Origin: Salinispora oceanensis
GTDB taxonomy: Bacteria; Actinomycetota; Actinomycetes; Mycobacteriales; Micromonosporaceae
Direction of reading: 5' to 3'
Assembly: GCF_000383575.1 (NCBI RefSeq)
Contig: NZ_KB911579.1
Span: 1,952,423 to 2,016,422, forward strand
DNA length: 64,000 nt
The position numbers and the translations under genes are program-made. The notes beneath the pieces were generated by a model. The model was not told where the DNA came from, did no database searches, and saw only the letters and a program-made list of their open reading frames with translations. Positions 1-7,076 of the stretch are shown in pieces. Every line of letters begins with the position of its first letter. Position 1 is the first letter of the stretch.

Positions 1-19
1 AAGGCGACTACCCGGCGCA

Positions 20-193
20 TGTAAGCAGGCTCGCATCTCGTTTGGGGGTCTTTATTCGCATATCTACCCCTTAAGCGCCTTATGACGGATTTTACTCGGG
101 TTGGTTGCCACCTACCGGGTAGCCCGAGGAGCGCCACACCGGACCGCACTGGGCGACTCCTCGTCCGTAAACGGGGAAGGACACCGGAGCGCG
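20..193 (+). promoter_or_regulatory. 5' leader of first beta-helix gene
   Basis: This stretch upstream of the first beta-helix gene shares blocks, in the same order, with the leader of its paralogue at 3215-3394: ATTCGC, then CATCTA/ATATCTA, CCCTT..TAAGCG, a GGTAGCC block next to GCCAC, and a purine-rich ribosome site (GGGGAAGGA at 173-181). The blocks lie outside the coding sequence. They may be a shared promoter and a structured leader; I cannot assign the RNA to a known class by eye. Confidence 0.4.
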
Positions 194-1573
194 ATGAACC
201 ATCAGCACCACCAACACGAACCGAGCGGGCCACGTCAACGCCGCCCAAAGCCACGATGGTGGGCGCTCGGACTGGCCGGGATGACTGGCTTGGCCCTCAC
301 CACTGTCGGGGTTGCCGCCGCCCCCGCGGACGCCGCCCGACCTTTCCCGACCAGCGCCGAGGACCGCCCCGGCAAGACCGCGGACCGCCCCGGGACGCCG
401 GAGACGCCCACGACCGACGGGCACCGCGGCACATCCGACGAAAAGAGCAAGGGCAAGAAGGAACCCAAGGGCATTCCCATCCCCTGCGACACCGACAAGC
501 TGATCGCCGCGATCACCCTCGCCAACGCCCGCGGCGGCGCCACCCTCGACCTCGCCAGCAAGTGCACCTACCTACTCACCGCCATCATCGACGACGCCGG
601 CCTCCCCGCCATCACCACCCCCATCACCCTCAACGGCGGCAAGCACACCATCATCGAACGCGCCGCCGCCGTCGAACAGTTCAGAATCCTCACCGTCGAC
701 ACCGGCGGCGACCTCACCCTCAACCACCTCACCATCACCGGCGGGCAAACCGACAGCGACGGCGGCGGAATCCTCGTCAACACCGGCGGGGCGCTCACCA
801 CCAACCACAGCACCATCACCCGCAACATCTCCGGGGACAGCGGTGGCGGCATCCGCAACAACGGCGTGGCCACCCTCAACCACTCCACCGTCAGCCGCAA
901 CACTGCCGTGTTCGGCGGCGGGATCTTCAACTCCGGCCTGCTCACGTTGATCAAGTCTCAGGTCGAGTCGAACAACGGAAGTGAGGCGGGCGGCATCTTC
1001 AGCCTTGGCAACATGAGCGCCACGCACAGCGTCATCGCTCACAACCAGGCCAGCGACGCCGGCGGCGGGCTGCTGCTGGGTTCGGGAACGCACACCCTGA
1101 CGCACACCCGAATCGTGAACAACGCCGCACCCCAGGGCGGCGGTTTCCTGCTCAACTCCCCCGGCCAGGTCACCCTCGAGAAGGTGCTCCTCGCGGACAA
1201 CACCGCGACGAGCCAGTCTGGGGGCGGGGCGGTGGTCTCCACTGGCGCATTCCTCGTCGTCCGGGACAGCACCATCAAGAACAACACCGCCGCTACCGCC
1301 GACGGGGGTGGCATCGACAACGCCGGAGAGACCGTCCTCCAGCAGACGGAGGTCATCGGTAACCAGGCGGGCAACCAGGGCGGCGGCATCTACAACGAAG
1401 CCACCGGCACCCTCGACCTCATCGCGACAAAGATCATCAAGAATGTCGCCGTCGTTGACGGCGGGGGCATCTACAACGACAACGGCACGGTGAACCTGAA
1501 CACCGCCACCGGCACGATCGTGATCAAGAACCGACCCAACAACTGCGTCAACGTCCCCGGCTGCGCCGGCTAG
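194..1573 (+). CDS. secreted Pmp-like right-handed beta-helix protein
   Basis: A 459-residue exported protein. The N-terminus is His/Arg-rich, then a hydrophobic segment (about residues 21-42) ends in an Ala-rich cleavage region near ADA. From about residue 120 it has repeated short turns of the form GGGI-x-N (GGGILVN, GGGIRNN, GGGIFN, GGGIDN, GGGIYN) every 20-30 residues, the mark of a parallel beta-helix and close to the GGAI/FxxN motifs of chlamydial polymorphic membrane proteins. There is no autotransporter barrel, as expected for a Gram-positive. Two Cys lie in the conserved NNC..PGC end. I chose the ATG at 194 rather than an upstream TTG because the signal peptide starts there and GGGGAAGGA precedes it. 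A paralogue lies at 3395-4771. The role is unknown; a surface or adhesive function is an inference. Confidence 0.8.
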   Translation: MNHQHHQHEPSGPRQRRPKPRWWALGLAGMTGLALTTVGVAAAPADAARPFPTSAEDRPGKTADRPGTPETPTTDGHRGTSDEKSKGKKEPKGIPIPCDTDKLIAAITLANARGGATLDLASKCTYLLTAIIDDAGLPAITTPITLNGGKHTIIERAAAVEQFRILTVDTGGDLTLNHLTITGGQTDSDGGGILVNTGGALTTNHSTITRNISGDSGGGIRNNGVATLNHSTVSRNTAVFGGGIFNSGLLTLIKSQVESNNGSEAGGIFSLGNMSATHSVIAHNQASDAGGGLLLGSGTHTLTHTRIVNNAAPQGGGFLLNSPGQVTLEKVLLADNTATSQSGGGAVVSTGAFLVVRDSTIKNNTAATADGGGIDNAGETVLQQTEVIGNQAGNQGGGIYNEATGTLDLIATKIIKNVAVVDGGGIYNDNGTVNLNTATGTIVIKNRPNNCVNVPGCAG

Positions 1574-1600
1574 CGAACCGAACGACATCGGCCCCACAGT

Positions 1601-1637
1601 GGCCCCGCTCCCGCCGCACTCCGGTAGGGGCGGGGCC
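1601..1637 (+). terminator. hairpin terminator after first beta-helix gene
   Basis: GGCCCCGC and GCGGGGCC arms enclose a loop of about 16 bases, starting 28 bases after the stop codon. There is no T-run, as is usual in this GC range. It could also serve the convergent regulator gene ending at 1724. Confidence 0.55.
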
Positions 1638-1723
1638 CGGTCTGTTCGACGCGGCTGGCGGGCCAGGGTGCCGGCCGCCGGCATCACGCCGGGGGTGCCC
1701 TCAACGCCCAGGGAGACGACGCG

Positions 1724-2497
1724 CTATCCGGGAAGGTCCTGGGGCAGAGTGTTGTACCGGTCCAGAGTGGCCTTGCTGGTCGAGTTGTCCTGGAACACCA
1801 GCTCCCATGGGCCAGTGTTGATATCCATGGCTTTACCGAAGCCGACCCACTTACCGGTCATACGTCTGCCGGTCGGTTCGACGAGTAGCTGAATCGCTCC
1901 GTGATAGCGGGCGCCTCGGTAGTAGCCCTCCTCGGCCGTCTGCTCGGTCCACGTCCCGGTGATGACGCTGCCATCCACGGTGAGATCCAGCGCCAGCGAC
2001 GACGAGGCGGAGTTCGGGAGGCTACGTACGGTCAGCCGGTCACTGTGCTGCAACAGCACCACGTAGTGCTGCCCGGCGTAAGACTCACCGCGGCCGCTCG
2101 AGTAGAACTGATAGCGACTGAGCCACACGCCCACGTAAGTGCCGTGCGGGGTGCCGGGGCGGGCCGCTGGCTCCGGCGTAGCCAGATCCGACATCGACGA
2201 TGTCAGATCGTGGCCCCCCTCGCGATCAGCCTTGACCTGAGCGCCCGGCAACGCGGCGAAACCAAGCAGCTCGATAGGGAGGCCGGTAACCACCTCCAGC
2301 GCACGGAGGTAGACGGGCCTGGGAGCAGCGATCGCGCCGGACTCCCACCGCTGTACCAGCCGCTTGTTGGCGTCGTTCGGTTCTCCGGCCCGGTGGCCGG
2401 CTGCCTGCAGCGCGCGGGCGAAGTCGTCCTGGCTCATCCGCATCCCGGCACGGACAGCTCGAAGCGCGGTGTTGGGGGTAGTCATGGTCATCACCAT
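1724..2497 (-). CDS. XRE-family regulator with C-terminal beta-rich domain
   Basis: A cytoplasmic transcription regulator of about 257 residues. An N-terminal helix-turn-helix (about residues 10-75, with RMSQDDFARAL and a KRLVQRWESG recognition region) is followed by an acidic/Ala-rich linker. The C-terminal half (about 120-245) is beta-rich with many Trp/Gly/Tyr (GTYVGVWLSRYQF, GTWTEQT, GYYRGARYHG, GKWVGFGK), a conserved actinobacterial domain that I take to be a small barrel, possibly ligand-binding. The start is uncertain: ATGs at 2497, 2491 and 2485 are in frame and none has a strong ribosome site. It diverges from the two-gene cassette at 2631-3095, which it may control. No DUF397 partner accompanies it, unlike the similar locus near 27 kb. 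Confidence 0.8.
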   Translation of the reverse strand: MVMTMTTPNTALRAVRAGMRMSQDDFARALQAAGHRAGEPNDANKRLVQRWESGAIAAPRPVYLRALEVVTGLPIELLGFAALPGAQVKADREGGHDLTSSMSDLATPEPAARPGTPHGTYVGVWLSRYQFYSSGRGESYAGQHYVVLLQHSDRLTVRSLPNSASSSLALDLTVDGSVITGTWTEQTAEEGYYRGARYHGAIQLLVEPTGRRMTGKWVGFGKAMDINTGPWELVFQDNSTSKATLDRYNTLPQDLPG

Positions 2498-2630
2498 AGC
2501 TATCTGTCGCCTGAATGTCGCCGCCAATGTGGGTGGTTTGCCATGTGCTGTGCCGCCGTGCTCGGCGACACAGCAGCGACATCATGACGGGAGCCAACCG
2601 CTGTAGCAGTACCGAGGGAGGGCAATCCTC
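2498..2630. promoter_or_regulatory. divergent regulatory region with inverted repeat
   Basis: This 133-bp region separates the XRE gene from the cassette. It has a near-perfect inverted repeat at 2547-2574 (GCTGTG...CACAGC arms with inner CGCCG/CGGCG pairing) and two GTCGCC words 11 bp apart around 2507-2523. Both are candidate operator sites. GGGAGGG at 2616-2622 is the ribosome site of the next gene. Confidence 0.4.
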
Positions 2631-2864
2631 ATGCGAAACATCCGTAATGCCTGGCGGCGACTCATCGACCAGTCCGCACCCATACGGACTGGCGCCAAGC
2701 ACCGCTTCGGCCGTCAGCCCGCGCGTGTGGATACGACCGGACCGACGACTCGGTACGCGGCACGGGCGGGTGCCTACCACCCACTCCGCAACCAATCAAC
2801 GGTGATCTTTGATACCCGGCCGTTGATGACCCCGCTGGCCCGGCAGCGGGCCGACTCCCGGTGA
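2631..2864 (+). CDS. small basic protein, first gene of CxxC cassette
   Basis: A 77-residue Arg-rich protein of unknown function beginning MRNIRNAWRRL. It has a clear ribosome site (GGGAGGG, 8 bases from the ATG) and no membrane segment. The N-terminus resembles the first gene of the cassette at 27530 (MRIRWFGWRRR), and both are followed directly by a gene for a CxxCGxxWPC protein and preceded by a divergent HTH regulator. The protein appears disordered beyond the first 20 residues. I see no enzymatic motif. Confidence 0.5.
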   Translation: MRNIRNAWRRLIDQSAPIRTGAKHRFGRQPARVDTTGPTTRYAARAGAYHPLRNQSTVIFDTRPLMTPLARQRADSR

Positions 2865-2873
2865 CGGCCACCG

Positions 2874-3095
2874 ATGCCCGATCGCGCCCGTGGTCAGCTG
2901 TCGGCAGCCCAGTTGCGCAACCGGATGCTCCTGTCCGCTCGGCGAATCATCACCGAACACTGGCCACGCGTGGACCGGTGCTCGGTCTGTGGCTGCAGGT
3001 GGCCGTGCCCACCCACCGAAACCGCCTACGACTACCTCGCCTCGATGGGGCAGGGCTGCTGGGCGCCCCCGAAGGGTGTGCGGGGCTTGCGGTGA
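2874..3095 (+). CDS. small CxxCGxxWPC cysteine protein
   Basis: A 73-residue protein with one helix-forming region (LSAAQLRNRMLLSARRII) and the motif CSVCGCRWPCP, a likely metal-binding knuckle (C-x2-C-x5-C). The same C-x2-C-G-x2-WPC pattern occurs in the protein encoded at 27862-28203. It starts 9 bases after the preceding stop with no strong ribosome site, so it may depend on coupling. A GTG overlapping that stop begins a different frame without the motif, so either the ATG at 2874 is used or a small frame change has occurred here. Function unknown. Confidence 0.5.
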   Translation: MPDRARGQLSAAQLRNRMLLSARRIITEHWPRVDRCSVCGCRWPCPPTETAYDYLASMGQGCWAPPKGVRGLR

Positions 3096-3214
3096 CACCA
3101 ACCCCCGCAGATCCGTCCTGGCGGCTGGACCGGACTGCTCCGCTGTGACCTGATCCGAGCACCACCAAGCGTTCGGGTTGGCCCTGTCCGCCCGGATCGG
3201 TCGGGAGGTCCGGC

Positions 3215-3394
3215 CGTTGGCCTGATTCGCGCCGCATCTATGTCCCTTTTAAGCGTGTTTCTCGTGTTCGTGTCGATGTGGGGCCAGTGTCGGGATTAGC
3301 TGAAGGTGGTCGCTATCGCCTGCCCGGTAGCCGGGGAACAGCCACCGCAGGGTGGTGCGTTGCTCGCCGTTCACGGAGAAAGGAGACCAAGACT
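3215..3394 (+). promoter_or_regulatory. 5' leader of second beta-helix gene
   Basis: This counterpart of the leader at 20-193 has ATTCGC, CATCTA, CCCTTTTAAGCG, then GGTGGTCGC, CCGGTAGCCGG (short hairpin) and GGGGAACAGCCACC, ending in a strong GGAGAAAGGAG ribosome site (3375-3385). The similarity to the first leader extends over about 170 bases with gaps, more than expected from promoter hexamers alone. Confidence 0.4.
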
Positions 3395-4771
3395 GTGATG
3401 GCCCAACCGCACCACGACCACGAACCAGACACGCCCCGGGCACGCCGAGCCAGAAACCGGTGGTGGGCCGTCGGGTTGGCCGGCATGACCGGCTTGACCC
3501 TCAGCACCGGCGGCGCGGTCGCCACCCCAGCCGCCAGCGCGATCAAACACGACGTCGCTGCCGCCGGCGACGCCCCCTCCGTTGACGAGCGCCGCGGTAC
3601 CCGCGACGACGGCAGGGGCATGCACTACGGCAAGGGCACCGGGATGAAGGGCAAGCAGCCCAAGGGAACCCCAGTGCCCTGCGACGCCGAAGCCCTCATC
3701 GCCGCGATCACCCTCGCCAACGCCCGCGGCGGCGCCACCCTCGACCTCGCCAAAGACTGCACCTACCTGCTCACCACCAACCTCGACGGCGCTGGCCTGC
3801 CCACCATCACCACCCCCATCACCCTCAACGGCGGCAAACACACCACCATCGAACGCGCCGCCACCGCCGACCAGTTCCGCATCCTCACCATCAATATCGG
3901 CGGCGACCTCACCCTCAACGACCTCAAACTCACCGGCGGACACACCACCGGCGACGGCGGCGCAATCCTTGTCAACCCCGGTGGCAGACTCACCACCAAC
4001 GACAGCGCTATCACCCGAAACATCGCCGACGGTAACGGCGGGGGCATCACCAACAACGGCGTTACCCACCTAAACCACTCGTCCGTTGATGACAATCGCT
4101 CCGCCGTTTTCGGTGGCGGGGTCCTCAGCTTTGGCGTACTCAAGATCCGCAAGACTCACGTACGCGCCAACACCGCTTTCATCGGAGCTGGGGTCTTCGG
4201 CGCGGTGGAAGTCCAGATCGACAGCAGTACCATCAACGCCAATCACTCCTCATTCGGCAGCGGCGGCCTTGTCATGTTTATCGGAATCGGCACCGTGACG
4301 GACACCGACATCACGAACAACACCGCGATGGAGGTCGGCGGCATCCTCGTTAACCTCGACACACAACTCACCCTCAAATCGGTCACCGTTTCCGAAAATG
4401 TCGCCACCACCAGCCTCGTGGGCGGCCTCGGAATAAACCCGGGCTCCTCCGTTGTGGTCGAGAACAGCAACATCAAAAACAACACGGCCGCCACCGATGC
4501 TGGCGGCATCTACAACACCGGCTCCCTGGTGTTACGGCGAACAAAGGTCACCGGAAACCAGGCGGGCGACGAGGGCGGCGGCATATTCAACACGTTCGGG
4601 GGCGCCGTCAGTCTCTTCGACACGAAGGTGGTCAAGAATATCGCCACCACCGACGGCGGGGGGATCTTCAACGTAATCAATGGAACGGTCGAGTTGAACA
4701 CCGCCACCGGCACCATCGTGGTCAAGAACCGGCCGAACAACTGCTTTGGCGTACCTGGTTGCGCCGGTTAG
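3395..4771 (+). CDS. secreted Pmp-like right-handed beta-helix protein, second copy
   Basis: A 458-residue paralogue of the protein at 194-1573, alike along its whole length. It has the same His-rich start, RWWAVGLAGMTGLTLST signal segment, PCDAEALIAAITLANARGG entry motif, GGGI-x-N turns and the ending NNC..PGCAG. It lacks membrane anchors after the signal peptide, so it should be released or wall-associated. GTG at 3395 lies 9 bases after AAAGGAG; the adjacent ATG at 3398 is an alternative. The central turns (about residues 240-330) diverge most from the first copy, so exposed beta-helix loops may be varying. Function unknown. Confidence 0.8.
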   Translation: MMAQPHHDHEPDTPRARRARNRWWAVGLAGMTGLTLSTGGAVATPAASAIKHDVAAAGDAPSVDERRGTRDDGRGMHYGKGTGMKGKQPKGTPVPCDAEALIAAITLANARGGATLDLAKDCTYLLTTNLDGAGLPTITTPITLNGGKHTTIERAATADQFRILTINIGGDLTLNDLKLTGGHTTGDGGAILVNPGGRLTTNDSAITRNIADGNGGGITNNGVTHLNHSSVDDNRSAVFGGGVLSFGVLKIRKTHVRANTAFIGAGVFGAVEVQIDSSTINANHSSFGSGGLVMFIGIGTVTDTDITNNTAMEVGGILVNLDTQLTLKSVTVSENVATTSLVGGLGINPGSSVVVENSNIKNNTAATDAGGIYNTGSLVLRRTKVTGNQAGDEGGGIFNTFGGAVSLFDTKVVKNIATTDGGGIFNVINGTVELNTATGTIVVKNRPNNCFGVPGCAG

Positions 4772-4960
4772 CAATCCGTGCGGTTCGCGAGGGAGGCTGC
4801 CGGGCCGGGGACGGCGGTCTCCCTGCACGCGAGCCGGGGCGGAGACAACCGGCCCAGACACCTGGCCGGCCGAATGGCCGTCGACGCGCGGAGGCCACAA
4901 GCAAGATCCCCACCGACGTTTCCGCTGGTGGGGACCGCAATAGCCCGGCGAAAGGCTATG

Positions 4961-5034
4961 TGGCCAGGGGCGGGGTCGAACCGCCGACCTTCCGATTTTC
5001 AGTCGGACGCTCGTACCAACTGAGCTACCTGGCC
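4961..5034 (-). tRNA. tRNA-Phe (GAA)
   Basis: A 74-base cloverleaf: acceptor GGCCAGG/CCTGGCC, D-arm GCTCAGTTGGTA, anticodon loop CTGAAAA with GAA, T-loop GGTTCGACCCC, discriminator A. CCA is not encoded. It is the most downstream of three minus-strand tRNA genes. Confidence 0.95.
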
Positions 5035-5098
5035 GTGCTTCGGGTCATGGTACCTGGCCGTCGAGATCACCGACGGGCCGGGTCACCTGCCCGATATG

Positions 5099-5130
5099 TC
5101 GAAGGCCGCGCGTACTGGCGCGGCCTTCGA
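5099..5130 (-). terminator. hairpin between tRNA-Asp and tRNA-Phe
   Basis: A long perfect stem, TCGAAGGCCGCG... / ...CGCGGCCTTCGA, with a short loop. It probably terminates the tRNA-Glu/tRNA-Asp transcript. It has no T-run. Confidence 0.6.
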
Positions 5131-5136
5131 CGTTTG

Positions 5137-5210
5137 CGGTCCTGACGGGACTTGAACCCGCGACCTCCGCCTTGACAGGGCGGCGAGCACTCCAACTGCT
5201 CCACAGGACC
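5137..5210 (-). tRNA. tRNA-Asp (GTC)
   Basis: A 74-base cloverleaf: acceptor GGTCCTG/CAGGACC, anticodon loop CTGTCAA with GTC, T-loop GGTTCAAGTCC, discriminator G, no encoded CCA. It lies 26 bases downstream of tRNA-Glu and is probably co-transcribed with it. Confidence 0.95.
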
Positions 5211-5236
5211 TAGCTCATCCGACCGAGGTCGGACCG

Positions 5237-5309
5237 TGCCCCCAACGGGATTCGAACCCGTGCTACCGCCTTGAAAGGGCGGCGTCCTGGGCCGCTAGAC
5301 GATGAGGGC
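5237..5309 (-). tRNA. tRNA-Glu (TTC)
   Basis: A 73-base cloverleaf: acceptor GCCCTCA/TGGGGGC (one G-T pair), anticodon loop CTTTCAA with TTC, T-loop GGTTCGAATCC, discriminator A. It is first in the minus-strand tRNA run. The 218 bases upstream (5310-5527) hold no gene. Confidence 0.95.
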
Positions 5310-5527
5310 GGCCCCGCCATCATTGCACACTCACAAGTTCTGGCGGTCTTGCTCCCATCCGGCCCCGCCGGAGGCTTCAAAAGCATACGTGATGGCGCGT
5401 CGCTCAGCCAAACCGACCCCGGGGCGTTCCCCGCAGGGACGGAACCCGCAGGTGAATCCGGTACTCCGACCGTCTTGGTCCCGCCGCCGGCCCACCCCGC
5501 GCGCGGCCCACCCCGCGGGCGGGCCGC

Positions 5528-6472
5528 CTAGCCTGCGGCCGACTGGTCCAACGAATCGCGTACGGCGGCCGCGAGCGAGAGCGCCTCGGCGAGGTCCACC
5601 GGGCGCACCACCCCGGCGGGAAGGCTGCCGGCCCGCCACCCCGGTCCGGCCGCGAAGACCAGCAGCGGCCGTTGGGGGCCCGTGAGCAGGGCGGTGAGCT
5701 GTGCGGGATCCGCGGTGCTCCGAGTCTGCGACCAGAGCACGACCGCAGCCGGCCCGGTCCGGTTGACCGCCTCCAGTAGCGCCCGCACCGGCACTCGGGC
5801 CCCGAGCAGCCGGTGGGCGATCCCGGCTTCGGCCAGCGCCGCGCCAAGGGCTTCCAGCGGCAGACTGTGCTGCTCCTCGTCGGCGCAGGAGAGCAGGAGG
5901 CGAGGGGGCCCATCGGGCGCGTGGGCGCGGACCACCGCGGCGAACGCCTCCGACACGCAGCGGGACACCAGGTGTTCGACCTCGATCAGCGCCGCTGTGG
6001 CGACGTGCCGTTCACCGATCCCGGCGAGTACTGGTCGCAGCAGGGTGTCCCAGGTGGTGACCACGCCGTCGGTGCGGATCGCCCGGTCGATCACCTCGTT
6101 GATGGCGTTCGAGTCAAGTCGCATGGCGGACCGAGCCAGGCCCCGAGCGGCCGGGCCGGACCGACCCACCGGAATTGTCGCGCCGCCGCCGTCGCGGGCA
6201 CTCCGCTTCCCGGCCCCGACACCGGCCCCGGGCGGCCCGGTGTCGGGAGCCTGAACGGCCCAGCGGGCGGCCTCGGCCGGCGCGACGCCGTTGGCGGTGA
6301 GCCGCCGCATGGTCTCGAGGCGGGCGAGGTCGGCCGGGGTGTAGCGGCGGTGGTGCCCGGGGACGTGCTCGCTGGGCCCGAGCCCGTAGCGCTGATGCCA
6401 GGTGCGCAGGGTCGTCACCGCGACGCCCAGCCGGCGGGCGACGGCGCCAGCGCTCAGTGCCTCATCCGCCAC
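5528..6472 (-). CDS. MerR-family, B12-domain (LitR/CarH-type) regulator
   Basis: A 314-residue regulator at the end of the carotenoid operon. An N-terminal MerR winged helix (residues 6-75: AGAVARRLGVAVTTLRTWHQRYGL, HRRYTPADLARLETMRRL) is followed by a Gly/Ala linker, then a helical segment with GERHVATAALIEVEH and a Rossmann-like domain with EEQHSLPLEAL. By alignment from memory to Thermus CarH, the W-x9-EH tryptophan is replaced by His, the EH pair is kept, and the cobalamin-ligating His (ExHxxG) is kept while the Gly becomes Pro. Adenosylcobalamin photosensing is therefore plausible but not certain. GTG at 6472 overlaps idi by 11 bases. It probably represses crt in the dark; see the repeats at 9766-9787. 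Confidence 0.85.
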   Translation of the reverse strand: MADEALSAGAVARRLGVAVTTLRTWHQRYGLGPSEHVPGHHRRYTPADLARLETMRRLTANGVAPAEAARWAVQAPDTGPPGAGVGAGKRSARDGGGATIPVGRSGPAARGLARSAMRLDSNAINEVIDRAIRTDGVVTTWDTLLRPVLAGIGERHVATAALIEVEHLVSRCVSEAFAAVVRAHAPDGPPRLLLSCADEEQHSLPLEALGAALAEAGIAHRLLGARVPVRALLEAVNRTGPAAVVLWSQTRSTADPAQLTALLTGPQRPLLVFAAGPGWRAGSLPAGVVRPVDLAEALSLAAAVRDSLDQSAAG

Positions 6473-7076
6473 CTGGCCGCTCCGGAGCCTCCTCGGCCGC
6501 CAGCGTGGGCTGACGCAGGTCTGGCTGACGCAGGGTGGGCTCGCCCGGGTGAAGTAACCGGTTGAGCACCCCAGCCAACCACGGGGCGTACGCGTGCGGG
6601 TCGGCGTCGAGCTCCGCTGCCAGCACGGCCGGGGGCACCCAGCGCAGCTCGGCGACCTCCTCCGGATCGGGGCGCAGCGGGGCGTGGGCCGGCAGGTCGC
6701 CCCGGAGGACGTGGTCGTACTCGAACTCGACCCTGCCGGTGGTCGGATCCTCGGCCCGGTAGACGTAGCTGCCGACCTCGGTCAGCTCGACCGGGGCGGC
6801 GCCCAACTCCTCGCCGAGCCGGCGGTTGGCGGCGATCGTCAACGGCTCGCCGGGTAACGGGTGGCCGCAGCAGGCGTTGGCCCAGCGCAGCGGAAAGCGG
6901 GTCTTCACCGCGGCCCGGCGCTGGAGCAGGACCCGGCCGTCGGGGTCAACGAGCAGCACCGAGAAGGCGCGGTGCAACCGCCCCGGCGGTTGGTGCGCGG
7001 CCCGCACCGTGGTCTGACCGGTCACCACGCCGGCCTCGTCCACCAGCTCAACCAGGTGGGCTTCCCGGCCGGTCAT
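6462..7076 (-). CDS. idi: isopentenyl-diphosphate isomerase, type I
   Basis: A 204-residue NUDIX-fold enzyme that interconverts IPP and DMAPP for the geranylgeranyl diphosphate made by the neighbouring crtE. It carries the catalytic Cys in WANACCGHPLPGE, the GEELG part of the NUDIX-like helix, and the metal-binding Glu cluster in GRVEFEYDHVL. Its ATG overlaps the crtI stop (ATGA), so it is translationally coupled. The C-terminus adds a Pro/Arg-rich tail with a short repeat (LRQPDLRQPTL). Length fits the family. Confidence 0.93.
   Translation of the reverse strand: MTGREAHLVELVDEAGVVTGQTTVRAAHQPPGRLHRAFSVLLVDPDGRVLLQRRAAVKTRFPLRWANACCGHPLPGEPLTIAANRRLGEELGAAPVELTEVGSYVYRAEDPTTGRVEFEYDHVLRGDLPAHAPLRPDPEEVAELRWVPPAVLAAELDADPHAYAPWLAGVLNRLLHPGEPTLRQPDLRQPTLAAEEAPERPGGG

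Noticed and set aside
1..193. possible c-di-AMP (ydaO) or GEMM riboswitch in the beta-helix leaders
   Set aside because: Single words such as GGGGAAC match, but the full ordered consensus is not visible by eye; left as an unnamed leader.
82..984. 300-codon Arg/His-rich frame on plus strand
   Set aside because: It is a shifted reading of the first beta-helix gene; composition is typical of GC-rich shadow frames.
5465..5527. GC-rich repeats near the end of the photoregulator gene
   Set aside because: Simple GC-rich sequence; no regular unit.
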